Part shown: positions 47,412 through 57,310 of the stretch, in pieces
Layout of the letters: each line of letters starts with the position of its first letter
Position numbering within the stretch: the first letter of the stretch is position 1
Source: Asterias amurensis
Lineage: Eukaryota; Echinodermata; Asteroidea; Forcipulatida; Asteriidae
Length of the DNA stretch: 64,000 nt
Direction of reading: 5' to 3'
Assembly: GCF_032118995.1 (NCBI RefSeq)
Contig: NC_092657.1
Location: 13,282,139 to 13,346,138 of the forward strand
Notes under the pieces: generated by a model
The model's database searches: none
What the model was told of the DNA's origin: nothing
The model's input: the letters and a program-made list of their open reading frames with translations, nothing else
Program-made: the position numbers and the translations under genes

Positions 47412-47862
47412 AAAAACATACAACAGAATGTCTTTGTGACGCATTTTTATACAATTGAAAGTTATGTTTATATACTTGTAAGTTGCTTTGCTATTTTTGT
47501 GTGCCTGTGTTTTCAATCAACATCATAGTTCAGCATGTTAAAAATAATTAAAGAGCATTATTTTTTCATATGATTATGAAATTTGCAAAACACGGTTTTT
47601 TTTTTTTTTAAAGCATGAAGTTTCTGGCAACACTGCTCCACAGTTCGAAAAATACAAAAACTTTCTTTTTTTAATTCTGTGATGCATGTTTATACAACTG
47701 AGAGTTAGGTTGTCATAAAATGCTTTATTATATTTTGTCAGTCTTCAATCATTGTTAAGCATGTAGAAAGTCATAAAAAGAGCATTATTTTATAACTTTA
47801 AATCTATACAATTGCCAAAAAGCATAAAGCTCTGGCAACACTGCTCCCCAGTTCAACAAAGA
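47412..47862. repeat. Two ~220-bp tandem repeats
   Basis: 'agagcattatttt', 'aagcat.aag.t.ctggcaac' and 'actgctcc.cagttc' recur in order, ending near 47640 and 47862. Confidence 0.6.
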
Positions 47863-47879
47863 CCAATTTTTTTTGTCGA

Positions 47880-48265
47880 AATTCCTACAGACCAACATCT
47901 TATCTTTCAAGCCTGGTAGCAAAACTTTCCTAAATATGATACTTTCGGACTTCTGACAAACTTAGCAACCCCCTCTTTTTCCCAAACTGACCTTTGTTCA
48001 AAACACCCCTTTTTGAAATAATGGATTGTCCCATTCACAATAAACTGTACCTGTGTCAAGGTGCATTTTTGGAAAGACCAAGGGTGTATATTTACCATAT
48101 TCAGTTGAGAGGCAGGTCATAAAATTTGGTATTTACACAGTGTAGCTCTCAACTTTAGGTAGTTTTTACTCATGAAAATAGCTAAATTAGGTGAAATATG
48201 GCAATTTTCTTATTTTTAACCGTTGCCATGGCAACCAAAGTGCGGATGCAAAAAGCCATGCTTTC
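47880..48265. repeat. Right part of the diverged long inverted repeat
   Basis: Reverse-complement relatives of 44990-45360: 'acacccctttttgaaataatg' and 'gttgccatggcaaccaaa'. Followed by T-rich sequence at 48370-48416. Confidence 0.45.
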
Positions 48266-48534
48266 TTTTTACACTTTGGTTGAAAGAATTATCATGTGCA
48301 AAGAGGTAACAAGATCCTTAAAACAAAAATATCATATTTTGTTGTTATACAATTTGAAAATAAACATCTGTTTCCCTTTTTTTTTTTTTTCTTTTTTTTT
48401 TTTTATATTTTATTAATTAAGACACATGTGACAACTACTTAATGAGCCTCATGCTGTTCGATTTCGCTTGAATGTTCAGAATGTTGAAATTATGAAGAAT
48501 ATGATGTTACACTTGTGACAAATTGATTGGTACA

Positions 48535-48670
48535 ATGCATTTAAATAGAGGTTCTCACAACTAAATTGATGAATTTTTCAATAAATATATGATGGTCAAT
48601 ACGATCGAAAGCTTTGCTAAAAATCAGTAGTGATCAAGGCAGCAAAACGCTTAGGAACATTTATTTCATT
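48535..48670 (-). mobile_element. Small LINE reverse transcriptase relic
   Basis: On the minus strand 'NVPKRFAALITT' is followed, after one inserted base, by 'SKAFDRIDHHIFIEKFINL'. This is RT motif A of CR1/L2-like non-LTR elements. About 45 residues only. Confidence 0.65.
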
Positions 48671-49015
48671 GTAAGTTTGTTTAGTTTAAACATAACAAAA
48701 TAACAAGTTATATATTAAACACTCACCAATCAACGAAACTATTTCTAACGCGTTCACTTAATCACAACAAGGGTGACTTTAAAAGCTTTACTGAATCAGG
48801 AAAAACTGCGCCCTGAACATTGTTATTTGTCGACGCTGCTTTCGTGCAATTTAGTTATTTGATCAACAATTTATCAAACAACGACAAATTGTAAACTGAT
48901 GTATGATTCCAAAACCATTGTAAAAACTCGTTTGACAAGTTTTCTTTTGTTTTGTGTCAGGATCTCATTTCCGTCGACAAGTACACTATTTGCATGGACA
49001 TTGAAGTATGGGAAT
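48671..49015. other. 3' flank of the minus-strand fibrinogen-domain gene
   Basis: AT-rich; no feature recognised. No clear AATAAA on the minus strand close to the stop codon. Confidence 0.35.
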
Positions 49016-49996
49016 TTACTGCACTTCCCGTAGTTTCATGCTGCAATTTTTGAGGGAGTACCTTCCCCCCCTCCAGGTTTTCCACTCTATTCCCCTTTTA
49101 AACGTATCAACCCCCCAAAGGTATTGGCCATTGAGGTAAGCCTTGTAGCAGCTTTTAAACCACCAGCCACCTTTCCTGTGTTCTCCACAGTTATTTGAAG
49201 ATAAGTCGTTGTCCTGATCTTTTGTTGTGAATAATCTTTCATTGTGATGAGTCAATGAATCACCTGCTGTACTCTTAGCATCATATGAACCAACATGGAG
49301 AGTGTACTTGTCACCTGTAACAGCAAACTCACCGTAAGAAGCCCAGGATGTGTTCGACTGCCAATCTCCCAAGTCTACTCTGAGTTGCCATTGACCTGAC
49401 CCAGTAAGGTCACGCAGGATATCATTCCCAAACCAGAACTCATTCTCTAGATCACCAAACCCATATTGGTATTCTGTCCAGTTACGGTAAAAGTTAACAG
49501 AGCCGTCTTGCCTCCTCTGGAACACGATCCAGCCTCCTCCATCTGTCTCCATATCACAGTAAACTTGTACCCCATCAGTCAGGTTTGTGGGAAAGATGGT
49601 ATGAATGCCATTGTCACGGTAACCAGCTTGATACAATTTCAAACAACTGCTGTAGCTTTCAGTGATTGATTCTGAAAACGTGGGTTGGTTCGCATTGTCA
49701 TCATAGTACACGCTTCCTTGCAGCTTGACAAAGTCATCACCGTTTTCAGCTCTGCTGGCATGATTTAACACACAGATACGCTTTTTGTTGTGATAGTTGA
49801 ATGAGCCACAGTTTGGGTTTATAGAGCAGTCTCGCCCACATACCACGGGTGAAGATACCGGCTTCCAATGTATCACATGGTTCAGTAATGCACGGTTTTC
49901 AGCCAAGTATAAACTTTCCATGAACCTTTGTTGATTTGCACACAGACAGGTTTGTACAACCACAACCAGAAACAAGGTTATGATGACAACTTCCAT
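49016..49996 (-). CDS. Secreted PAN-like plus fibrinogen C-terminal domain protein (FReD), paralogue
   Basis: Single exon, 326 residues, ATG at 49994-49996. It has a signal peptide (about 1-19), a PAN-like Cys segment (C53, C57, C63, C75) and a fibrinogen domain from about 115 ('YCDMETDGGGWIVFQRRQDG', 'NEFWFGND', calcium loop KDQDND at 259-264, C118, C147, C270, C283, C318). It matches the 22744 gene along its length, differing most in residues 95-112 and the last 45. The shorter calcium loop (DQDNDLSS against DQDNDGD) may change metal or ligand binding. Upstream lies a CRE/TATA promoter that is tandemly duplicated together with the first 65 codons. Likely role: extracellular recognition lectin; ligand unknown. 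Confidence 0.93.
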   Translation of the reverse strand: MEVVIITLFLVVVVQTCLCANQQRFMESLYLAENRALLNHVIHWKPVSSPVVCGRDCSINPNCGSFNYHNKKRICVLNHASRAENGDDFVKLQGSVYYDDNANQPTFSESITESYSSCLKLYQAGYRDNGIHTIFPTNLTDGVQVYCDMETDGGGWIVFQRRQDGSVNFYRNWTEYQYGFGDLENEFWFGNDILRDLTGSGQWQLRVDLGDWQSNTSWASYGEFAVTGDKYTLHVGSYDAKSTAGDSLTHHNERLFTTKDQDNDLSSNNCGEHRKGGWWFKSCYKAYLNGQYLWGVDTFKRGIEWKTWRGGRYSLKNCSMKLREVQ

Positions 49997-50124
49997 GATA
50001 AACGCTTTTGGGTTAACTTATCTAAAACGATTCACAGTAGAAGAAAACAAATTCTCTGTAGAAATGTTGTCTTGACACTGACAGTTAATCTTTAACGCGA
50101 GTGAATTTATCAAATGAACTGATT

Positions 50125-50210
50125 TTTGGTCGCTTATAATTTTTAAGCCGTAAATTATAGCCATTGACGTCACTGTTACCATGGCATTATTTTATAAACA
50201 AGCGACCAAA
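50125..50210 (-). promoter_or_regulatory. FReD promoter: CRE and TATA box between inverted repeats
   Basis: A perfect CRE (TGACGTCA, 50165-50172) and a minus-strand TATA box (TATAAAA, about 50190-50196) lie between 'tttggtcgcttata' (50125-50138) and its inverse 'tataaacaagcgaccaaa' (50193-50210). It is about 130-215 bp before the start codon. Regulation by CREB/ATF-type factors is inferred from the site only. Confidence 0.6.
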
Positions 50211-50317
50211 CCGTGTTACACGCTTGAAGACTTTTGGCATAATCACTCAACCGCGGGTTAGATTTGGTGTATTGTTCCCGTTTTTTTTCGGCAATTAGTT
50301 TGTGTTCTTCAAAAGAA

Positions 50318-50533
50318 TCAGTGAAGCATGTACATCAATGAGCCACAGTTTGGGTTTATAGAGCAGTCTCGCCCACATACCACGGGTGAAAATACCGGCT
50401 TCCAATGTATCACATGGTTCAGTAATGCACGGTTTTCCGCCAAGTATAAACTTTCCATGAACCTTTGTTGATTTGCACACAGACAGGTTTGTACAACCAC
50501 AACCAGAAACAAGGTTATGATGACAACTTCCAT
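50318..50533 (-). pseudogene. Truncated 5' copy of the FReD gene
   Basis: Start codon at 50531-50533, signal peptide and PAN-like start identical to the full gene except Ser48 to Phe, up to 'NPNCGS' (65 codons). It then reads out of the duplication junction into six unrelated residues and a stop. Whether the 71-residue secreted peptide is made is unknown. Confidence 0.85.
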
Positions 50534-50663
50534 GATAAACGCTTTTGGGTTAACTTATCTAAAACGATTCACAGTAGAAGAAAACAAATTCTCTCTGTAG
50601 AAATGTTGTCTTGACACTGACAGTTAATCTTTAACGCGAGTGAATTTATCAAATGAACTGATT

Positions 50664-50749
50664 TTTGGTCGCTTATATTTTTTAAGCCGTAATTTATAGC
50701 CATTGACGTCACTGTTACCATGGCATTAGTTTATAAACAAGCGACCAAA
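50664..50749 (-). promoter_or_regulatory. Second copy of the CRE/TATA promoter
   Basis: CRE at 50704-50711, TATA at about 50729-50735 and both inverted flanks (50664-50677, 50731-50749) are all kept. It could drive the truncated copy or act as an additional upstream promoter. Confidence 0.55.
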
Positions 50750-50874
50750 CCGTGTTTCACGCTTGAAGACTTATGGCATAGTCACTCAACCGCGGGTTAG
50801 ATTTGGTGTATTGTTCCCGTTTTTGTCGGCAATTAGTTTGTGTTCTTCAAAAGAATCAGTGAAGCATGTACATC

Positions 50875-51777
50875 ATTGAGCACAGGTTTATACGAGTAAC
50901 AATCATATGGGTTATGCCATTACGGCACCGTGTATAGGGACACTTAGGGCCGTAACTACGAAACCCGTTTCACCCATTAGATGCGTATAAATGAGTATTC
51001 ACTGTATAAACCTCGTGTCTAACTTTAAACAGGTACTACAAAGCTTGCGTTTAGTTAGCCGCGTTGTATTGACCATTAAAGTTCAACATGTGTTTATAAC
51101 AAACAATAGCAATTCTTAAACAGCTACCTGAGCGGAATGTTTTCAACAGAAATTGTATTTTTTCTTGTTTATAATGCACTTGTTCACCATGTTAATGTAA
51201 TTTTGGTATGTGTACATTTCTGAACTTTTCGTAGTTATCAATTAAAAACTCAGGCCCCTACCTTAAGGTTTTTTTAAAAACTAAAACACTTCTGCCGTTG
51301 AGAGCGGGCGTCAAAAGACAATTACGCTGGCGTCATTTTGTGGGAGTTTGCTTTGTCATACATCCACGCTGCAACAAAGCGGCTTTATCTACTAATGACG
51401 TTTTGAGAGTGAATACGTAACGGGGCTTTTCGCAAATCTCGCAGAAAAGCTCTGGACAAGGGCATACAAAATGATTGTTTTTTTTACACAATTGAAACCT
51501 ATTTATAATCATATGACTCGATTTCCTTATTCATCGAAAACATTTTAAGTGGAATTCAGCAAAGTTCACGACTTGACATTTTCGTTCAAGCAGGTCGTTA
51601 AACATGGTACGGGGGTTGTTTAGTGAGTATTCTGAGCCATTTAGAAGCCAGATATATACACATAAAGGTATAAAGGTGGACAGGATGGATGGGCTCCAAA
51701 TCTCCTTAACCCTGCATTCCACGCTAAGCAGACAAAATATTATCTGTTAAGCAGGCCAGGAAAACATGGCACACTTA
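50875..51777. other. Intergenic
   Basis: No gene or repeat recognised. Confidence 0.4.
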
Positions 51778-51891
51778 GGCCGTGTCCGAATTGGCGACTT
51801 CGGCTACAGCTACAGCTAGATCAGCGCGTCTGTAGCAGACGCGCGCGCCCTAGCCGTAGCTGTAGCCGAAGTCACCAATTCGGACACGGCC
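51778..51891. mobile_element. Palindromic MITE (GGCCGTGTCCGAA ends), second copy
   Basis: GGCCGTGTCCGAATTGGCGA to the inverse CACCAATTCGGACACGGCC with the same 'cttcggctacagctac' core as 40704-40832. Confidence 0.8.
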
Positions 51892-52642
51892 TAATACACT
51901 GTGTACACACTATACACCCAACACGGAGGATTCACTGTTGACTCTAAGCATCCCTAGCACCTTTGAGGTGGGGGGGGGGGTTGGAAGGAGGATGGCAAGT
52001 AAAAAGATCTTCTTACTCAAGGCCCCTTACTTTCTGAACACATTTTATGCCCGACTCAAAAAGAGGATAAACATAATTGACCTTTCTCTTCAGACATTCC
52101 ATTCAAAAAGTCAAACAAAATCCCCCAGCCCCCCCCCCCTTCATCCCAGCGCACCCCTGACCACCATAGTAAACAACTTTTATGAAGCTTTGGTGAAGCT
52201 TGCCAGCTGGCACAGTCAAGTCTGTACTACCTGTTGACAGACAAGCTTGTTGCCTGCCATTTTCAATTTTTCCAGCAGTACATGTCTATGGGGAAGTCCC
52301 CAGAACCTTGGACCAGTGTCACTTGATATGGACGTAGAAGATAAACCCGATAACCTAGGCCATTCAAATTCTCCATTATGTTTCTCAAACGTATAATGAA
52401 GGAGGTCATGAAAGTAAGGCTTTCTACCTCATTCACGAGAGGAGTAATTACCAAAAAAGTAAAATGTGCCATAAAAAACATAGCTAACTCACTTAAAACA
52501 GGGTTAATTGCACAAGAGGAGGATGACGAACAAGAAAATCGTCATGGTCGCCAACACCAGCGTCCACCAATAGTTTTTAGGGACAAGGTGAATCCCTTAG
52601 AAGAGAATGAAGAAGAGCATCTTGTTAATGGCTTGTCCTGAA
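51892..52642. other. Intergenic with an unassigned open frame
   Basis: A plus-strand frame at 52378-52641 (87 codons, basic start, acidic end 'EEDDEQENRHG') has no recognised domain and runs up to the microsatellite. Not called as a gene. A G run (51970) and a C run (52130) are also present. Confidence 0.35.
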
Positions 52643-52834
52643 AAAACAGACCGACAGACAGACAGATAGACAGACAGACAGACATACAGACAGACAGACA
52701 GACATACAGACAGACAGGCAGGCAGGCAGACAGGCGGGCGGGCGGGCTTGCGTGCGGGCGGGCTTGCGGGCGGGCTTGCGGGCGGGCGGGCGGGCGGGCG
52801 GGCGGGCGGGCGGGCGGGCGGGCGGGCGGGCGGG

Positions 52835-52878
<44 letters not shown>

Positions 52879-52882
52879 CATG

Positions 52883-52922
<40 letters not shown>
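52643..52922. repeat. Compound tetranucleotide array (GACA)n-(GGCG)n-(GGCA)n
   Basis: GACA/CAGA units give way to GGCA, then GGGC, then a second long GGCA block. Each block differs from the next by single-base changes of the unit. Any translation is meaningless. Confidence 0.9.
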
Positions 52923-53016
52923 CGTGAATGTGTATACTGGCCTTCTATGAAATGTTTTTGGGGTGGTACATGTATTTTCTTGTTCTTTGGGTGGGGGGGG
53001 GGGGGCAGGCCAAAGG

Positions 53017-53593
53017 TCTAGACTAATCATTTGGCTGTGCCTACAGAGTCACTCTAAGTTATGACTGTACTTTGGTGGTGCATACCTTAAATTTGTTTAA
53101 GTGCCATCGTGTTTCTACAAAAGTCAAACATGTTTCTCCAAGTTCTTGTATGCAATGCTACAGGACAGAACGATTCAATGTCACGTTTTCCTGGAATCTT
53201 CAGCAAAATGAATCTCTGCAAGCCCTCGGTGACGTCTTTTTTTTCCTGGGCAGTCCAGGGGCGTCGCTTGAATTGTCGACACTTGACTTGTCGAGCTTTT
53301 GGAGCTGGATCCGTTTGGGTTGGTGGCCTTCCTACAACACACAGTAAAGAAGAGTTAAATTAGGAAACATAATCAAATGGGGCGTATACATAACCTTTAA
53401 ATGTTCATTTTACCGATGTGACATTTACTCCTCGAGTAAACCAATAAGCAATTTAGCACAAAAAAATGCGATATAGGTACCTTCAGAAAATGCCTGACAA
53501 GAAGCAGCCAAGACTAATCACTTGGCTGTGCCTACAGAGTGACTCTAGGTTATGACTGTACTTTGGTGGTGCATGACACCTTAAATTTGTTGA
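53017..53593. repeat. ~80-bp direct duplication of the 3' end of the finger-like gene
   Basis: 53017-53099 and 53511-53593 share 'ggctgtgcctacagagt' and 'tatgactgtactttggtgg' through 'ccttaaatttgtt'. The first copy includes the stop codon of the terminal exon; the second lies in the preceding intron. Confidence 0.8.
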
Positions 53594-54614
53594 AAGCAAA
53601 CGGAGTCTGGCATCTTATCGCATTTTGGTCTAGGGGGTAAACAGGGAATAGGACCAGCATATGCAAGAGACCTACAAGAGATATAGGCAGTCACAAATAC
53701 TACAAACTTACTGGCATCAACACTATCCTCAAAAGCTGGGTCACACGAGTCACCTGAATCACTGCTGTCCTCATCGCTGGTGAAGTCTTCTGCAATAAAA
53801 ATAAATTAAACTTCTACACTTAGCTTTGATTGCTTTCTGGCACACAAATACAAATGTGGGCCAATCCGTTGGGTTGGGTGTGTGGGGTTTGGGGTGTACA
53901 GTGGATGATGTTCAAAGGGGGGGGGGGTGATGACGGCCACAGGCAGAGTTATCAGGCCCCCAAAACAAAGAGCAATTGTTAAATTAAGGTATGCTTGCTT
54001 TTTGGCGCACACACCTACTGCTACCATCAGTCTGTGCAGGGAGCGCAGGCTTAAGTGGGCACTGATGACGCCAAAGATCAAGACGCACGTAATAGTCATA
54101 ACAATGTATGCATGGTCCATATGTGTGTGGAGATGCCTCATGATTTATTCTGTATATACTACAATAAGGTCACCCTTTCCCTCTCTAAGGACTTTGCAAT
54201 TGTGTCTGTGATTACCAATATTGCGGATGTATAACATGAGTTTCTTGCGGGGACTAACGTCGGTCTCCGATGCTATCTCTACAACTTCCCACTCCTCCTT
54301 GAGACGCGACTGAAGATGACGGGGTAACTTGGCCTGAGGCTCATCACAGTAAAAGCAATAGTGTTTTGCCCCATTTCCTTTGTCCACCGACATTATCGGT
54401 CTGCATGACTGTTACGGCACACTTCTCACTCGAATCATTTGTTTCACATCCTACAGCTTCATTGCTTTGGTGAAGCTCGGCAGTTTCTAAAATAGCTTGT
54501 GGGTCATCGTCATCCCAGGAACTGGTGTTGGGGTTGACAGACCTTGAAGGATCAGACTGAAAAATAGCTTGTGGGTCATCGTCATCCCTGCAATTAGTGT
54601 TGGGGTTGACAGAC
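53087..54614 (-). CDS. Partial multi-exon gene: Cys/His finger-like module plus RPWT module
   Basis: Three supported pieces on the minus strand. (a) About 54393-54145: 'HYCFYCDEPQAKLPRHLQ' (C-x2-C with a following RHL), then 'LMLYIRNIGNHRHNCKVLRE' and 'GKGDLIVVY'. (b) Exon 53789-53712, an acidic Ser/Asp stretch ('DFTSDEDSSDSGDSCDP'). (c) Terminal exon 53331-53087, 'KRRPWTAQEKKDVTEGLQRF', 'PGKRDIE', 'TRTWRNMFDFCRNT' and a stop. Exons b and c join in phase 1. The link from a to b is not settled. The order resembles an uncharacterised family seen in marine invertebrates and fish; I do not know its function. Upstream (54614-54394) is an acidic segment with a 24-codon duplication ('DDDDPQAI' twice), one frame away from piece a. 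So either a frameshift or another start (ATG 54391-54393) applies. Confidence 0.55.
54489..54614 (-). repeat. Direct repeat, 54-bp units offset by 72 bp
   Basis: 'aatagcttgtgggtcatcgt' through 'gttggggttgacagac' occurs at 54489-54542 and 54561-54614. The 72-bp offset keeps the reading frame, duplicating SVNPNT and DDDDPQAI. The second unit ends exactly where the LTR begins. Confidence 0.85.
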
Positions 54615-57310
54615 TGTATTATATTTGGGAGACGACACAAACAAGTCCTACAAACATGGCTACCTGGAACCAACGACGCTCACACGAGGTCTTTTTATAT
54701 AGAACACAATACGAACAGTAGAGGGCGCTATACAATGTTTATGGACTCACAGTATAGAATACTACACTCCTTCCCCCTTAAATGAATTTTACTCCCTTTT
54801 ACAATGACACAGGCATATTTAACTAAAAGCCACTTGGTTGAAACCTATTGAGAAAAAACCTGCTTAATGAAAATCAGCAATATAGTTAGCTGTTTGTTGT
54901 TTTTGCTTAAGCCAATGGAAAGCATGTAATGTTTACACCAGTTACATGAAATGTAAAGTAGTACATGTACTTTGCTATTAAACCATTTGAAAAGTATACC
55001 ACATTAATATGGTGTTCTTCCTATTATGTATTGTTTACAAATCCAATCGTTTTTGTGGATTTCTAACTCTTTGGGGATAGTGTCTCACTTGAGTAGAACT
55101 TCCAGGACTACCCGGACTGCTCTCATTAGCCTGGTTACTGTGCTTTTGGTCAAGTGATTGTGGGATTTCTCCACTTGATTCAAAATTTTGTTTTTGGTTT
55201 GTGACCTTTTCCTGTTGATACTGCTCTGGAATTTGGTTGGTTACCGGAACATGAACTGGATTACTTGTTTCGGGCATGATTGGATCTGGAACCACCATTT
55301 GACTTTCTTCTTGTGACGGTCAAACATGATCAATATGCACAAATCTGTTCCTTCCATTTTTGTACACCTGCACTATGTAAGTACGAGGCCCACACACTTT
55401 TACAACTTTGCCTGACACCCATTTCTGTAAGTTGTTCTGATGACTTTTCACTCTAACCTTCTGGTTTAGGGGCCTTGTCAAAACTCATCCTGGGCAGCCA
55501 TCGGACGGCGCCCGTCCAGGACCAGGTTTCTCGTCCCATGTTGAATTCCCTTGTAGTTCTTACTTTATCGGATGGGCCATAGGATGAGCTCACAGAAACT
55601 GGCCTTTACCAGAGATCGTTTGTTTACAAAACCCAAGAGTGTTTAGATCACTATCTACTGGAAACAGCAGGGGGGTCTGCCCACAGGGCAGGTTTTTGGT
55701 TTCACGCCACAGTTTTTCATAAGTCATGGCTATCAATGGATACTTTCATGAATAAGCTTTTATTTGATACTTACATTACACTACAATAGTTTGTATAATT
55801 ATTATCTTGTAACCTGTCAAATTGAAAATGGAGGAAGGGGAAAAAGAAGGTAACTAGGAACTGGGCTAGTAACTTTGTAAAATGAAAAAAAAAACAATGG
55901 GTTAAAAACTCCACCAAACTACAGTGACCTCCAAACAGTCAGACCGGACTCAAACCCCAAGTTTGTTTATTTAGTGTTTAATCAGGCAGTGAAACCGCAG
56001 AGCGCTCTGTGGGGTGCCTTGGGCACTGTGTATCGGACGGGAAGACACCATTCATCGTGTGAAACATTGTATCATTGGAACTCCCATCCTATGGCCCGTC
56101 CGACAAAAAAACGACATCGGATGAGCCTCGTCCGGTGGTCTGTCCAGGATGAGTTTTGACAAGACCCCTTACCTTTAAGGTTATTTCCTTTATCCGGCCC
56201 TTATCTTGAAACATTCTCTGTTTCAGTTGTTTGTCTTCCACTGTTGTGGCTAAATTTGGCTTCAACAAAGAAAAACGAGTTCTGGGTTGTCTTTTTAGGA
56301 ACAATTCTGCCGGAGTTCGACCGGTAGTTGCCTGAAGGAGTGTTGCGGTATGTTATAAGGAAATTAGCTAACTTGTGATGTATTGACAACTTTTGCTTTC
56401 TTTGGTTCGGATCAAGAAGTTGTTTAGTTAACGCTCTTTTCTGTTTGCACCGTTCTCTCCGCTGCCCCATTGGACGCTTGGTGATACGGCGGAACTTTGG
56501 TATGTGTTATACCATTTTTGGTCATGCAGTCTTGAAATTCACTTGATGTAAATTGTGGCCCATTGTCTGAAACAATTTCCTCAGGGATTCCATAAGAAGG
56601 GAACAATATTCTAAGAATGTCCAATGTTTTAGTGGTAATGGTAGTTTTCATTGGATACACTTCAACCCACTTAGAGTGACTATCTACCAAAGTTAACATA
56701 TGTTGGCCTTTAAGTTCAGCATAGTCAATGTGTAATCTCTGCCATACCCTTGTTGGCCACTCCCATGTTTTTTAAGGGTGTCTTGGGGGTGCGTTTCGGA
56801 CAGAGAGAAAAGTGGTGCATGCATTTACCAAACTTTCAATATCCTTGTCTAAACCTGGCCACCACAGGTAGCTTCGTGCTAAACCCTTCATACGACATAT
56901 GCCTAAATGTTGCTCATGAAGATCATCTAGCAATCTAGATGTGAACTTGGGTGGGATGATCACCCGCAAACCCCATAGAATACAACCTTGTTTTACAGTT
57001 AACTCATCTCTACGAGTGAAAAAGGGTCTCACACCTTCATCCTGTACATAATTTGGCCAACCATTTGCTACAAACTCATGTACTCTAGCTAACACTGGAT
57101 CTTTCAGTGTAGCTCTACTAATATCCTTAGCAGTGACTGGTAACTCGTCTAAGTATGAGAAATACTTTACTTCCTCATGAGTGGTATGATCCACTTTTCT
57201 AGGTAACCTAGATAACGCATCCGCGTTTCATGATCCCCTGACCTTTTGAACTAAATGTCATAGGTGTAGGCAGATAATATGATTGCCCAACGATGCATGC
57301 GTGCAGCAGC
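54615..57310 (-). mobile_element. Broken Ty3/Gypsy retroelement fossil (3' pol part and 3' LTR)
   Basis: On the minus strand, in order: end of an RNase H region (about 57310-57195), integrase zinc-binding region, integrase core, integrase C-terminal region (to about 56200 and on to about 55035), a purine-rich tract (54781-54767) and a 152-bp LTR (54766-54615, TGTAG...ATACA) with a TATA-like box at 54691-54701. Gag, protease, reverse transcriptase and the 5' LTR are absent from the window. The element carries several breaks plus one foreign DNA insertion (55469-56168). It cannot be whole. Age: old enough to have decayed, but still easily recognised. Confidence 0.85.
55469..56168. mobile_element. 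PIF/Harbinger-like MITE inside the Gypsy fossil
   Basis: GGGGCCTTGTCAAAACTCAT at the left and ATGAGTTTTGACAAGACCCC at the right are inverted. TTA on both sides (55466-55468, 56169-56171) is the likely 3-bp target duplication, typical of PIF/Harbinger. The inverted similarity extends inward ('catcggacgg', 'cccatcctatggccc'). 700 bp, no transposase. Confidence 0.75.

Larger units (their letters stand above)
49801..50874 (-). repeat. Tandem duplication (2 x 537 bp) of promoter and 5' coding part of the FReD gene
   Basis: 49801-50337 and 50338-50874 match almost base for base, with only scattered differences and a few short indels. Each unit holds codons 1-65, the 5' UTR, the TATA/CRE promoter and about 100 bp beyond. 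The junction falls at 'tacatca|atgagcc', matching the right edge 'tacatcattgagc'. Few differences mean a recent event. Confidence 0.93.

Noticed and set aside
52542-53030. Cys-Leu-Pro-Ala and Arg-Ala-Gly rich frames
   Set aside because: Produced by the tetranucleotide array on both strands.
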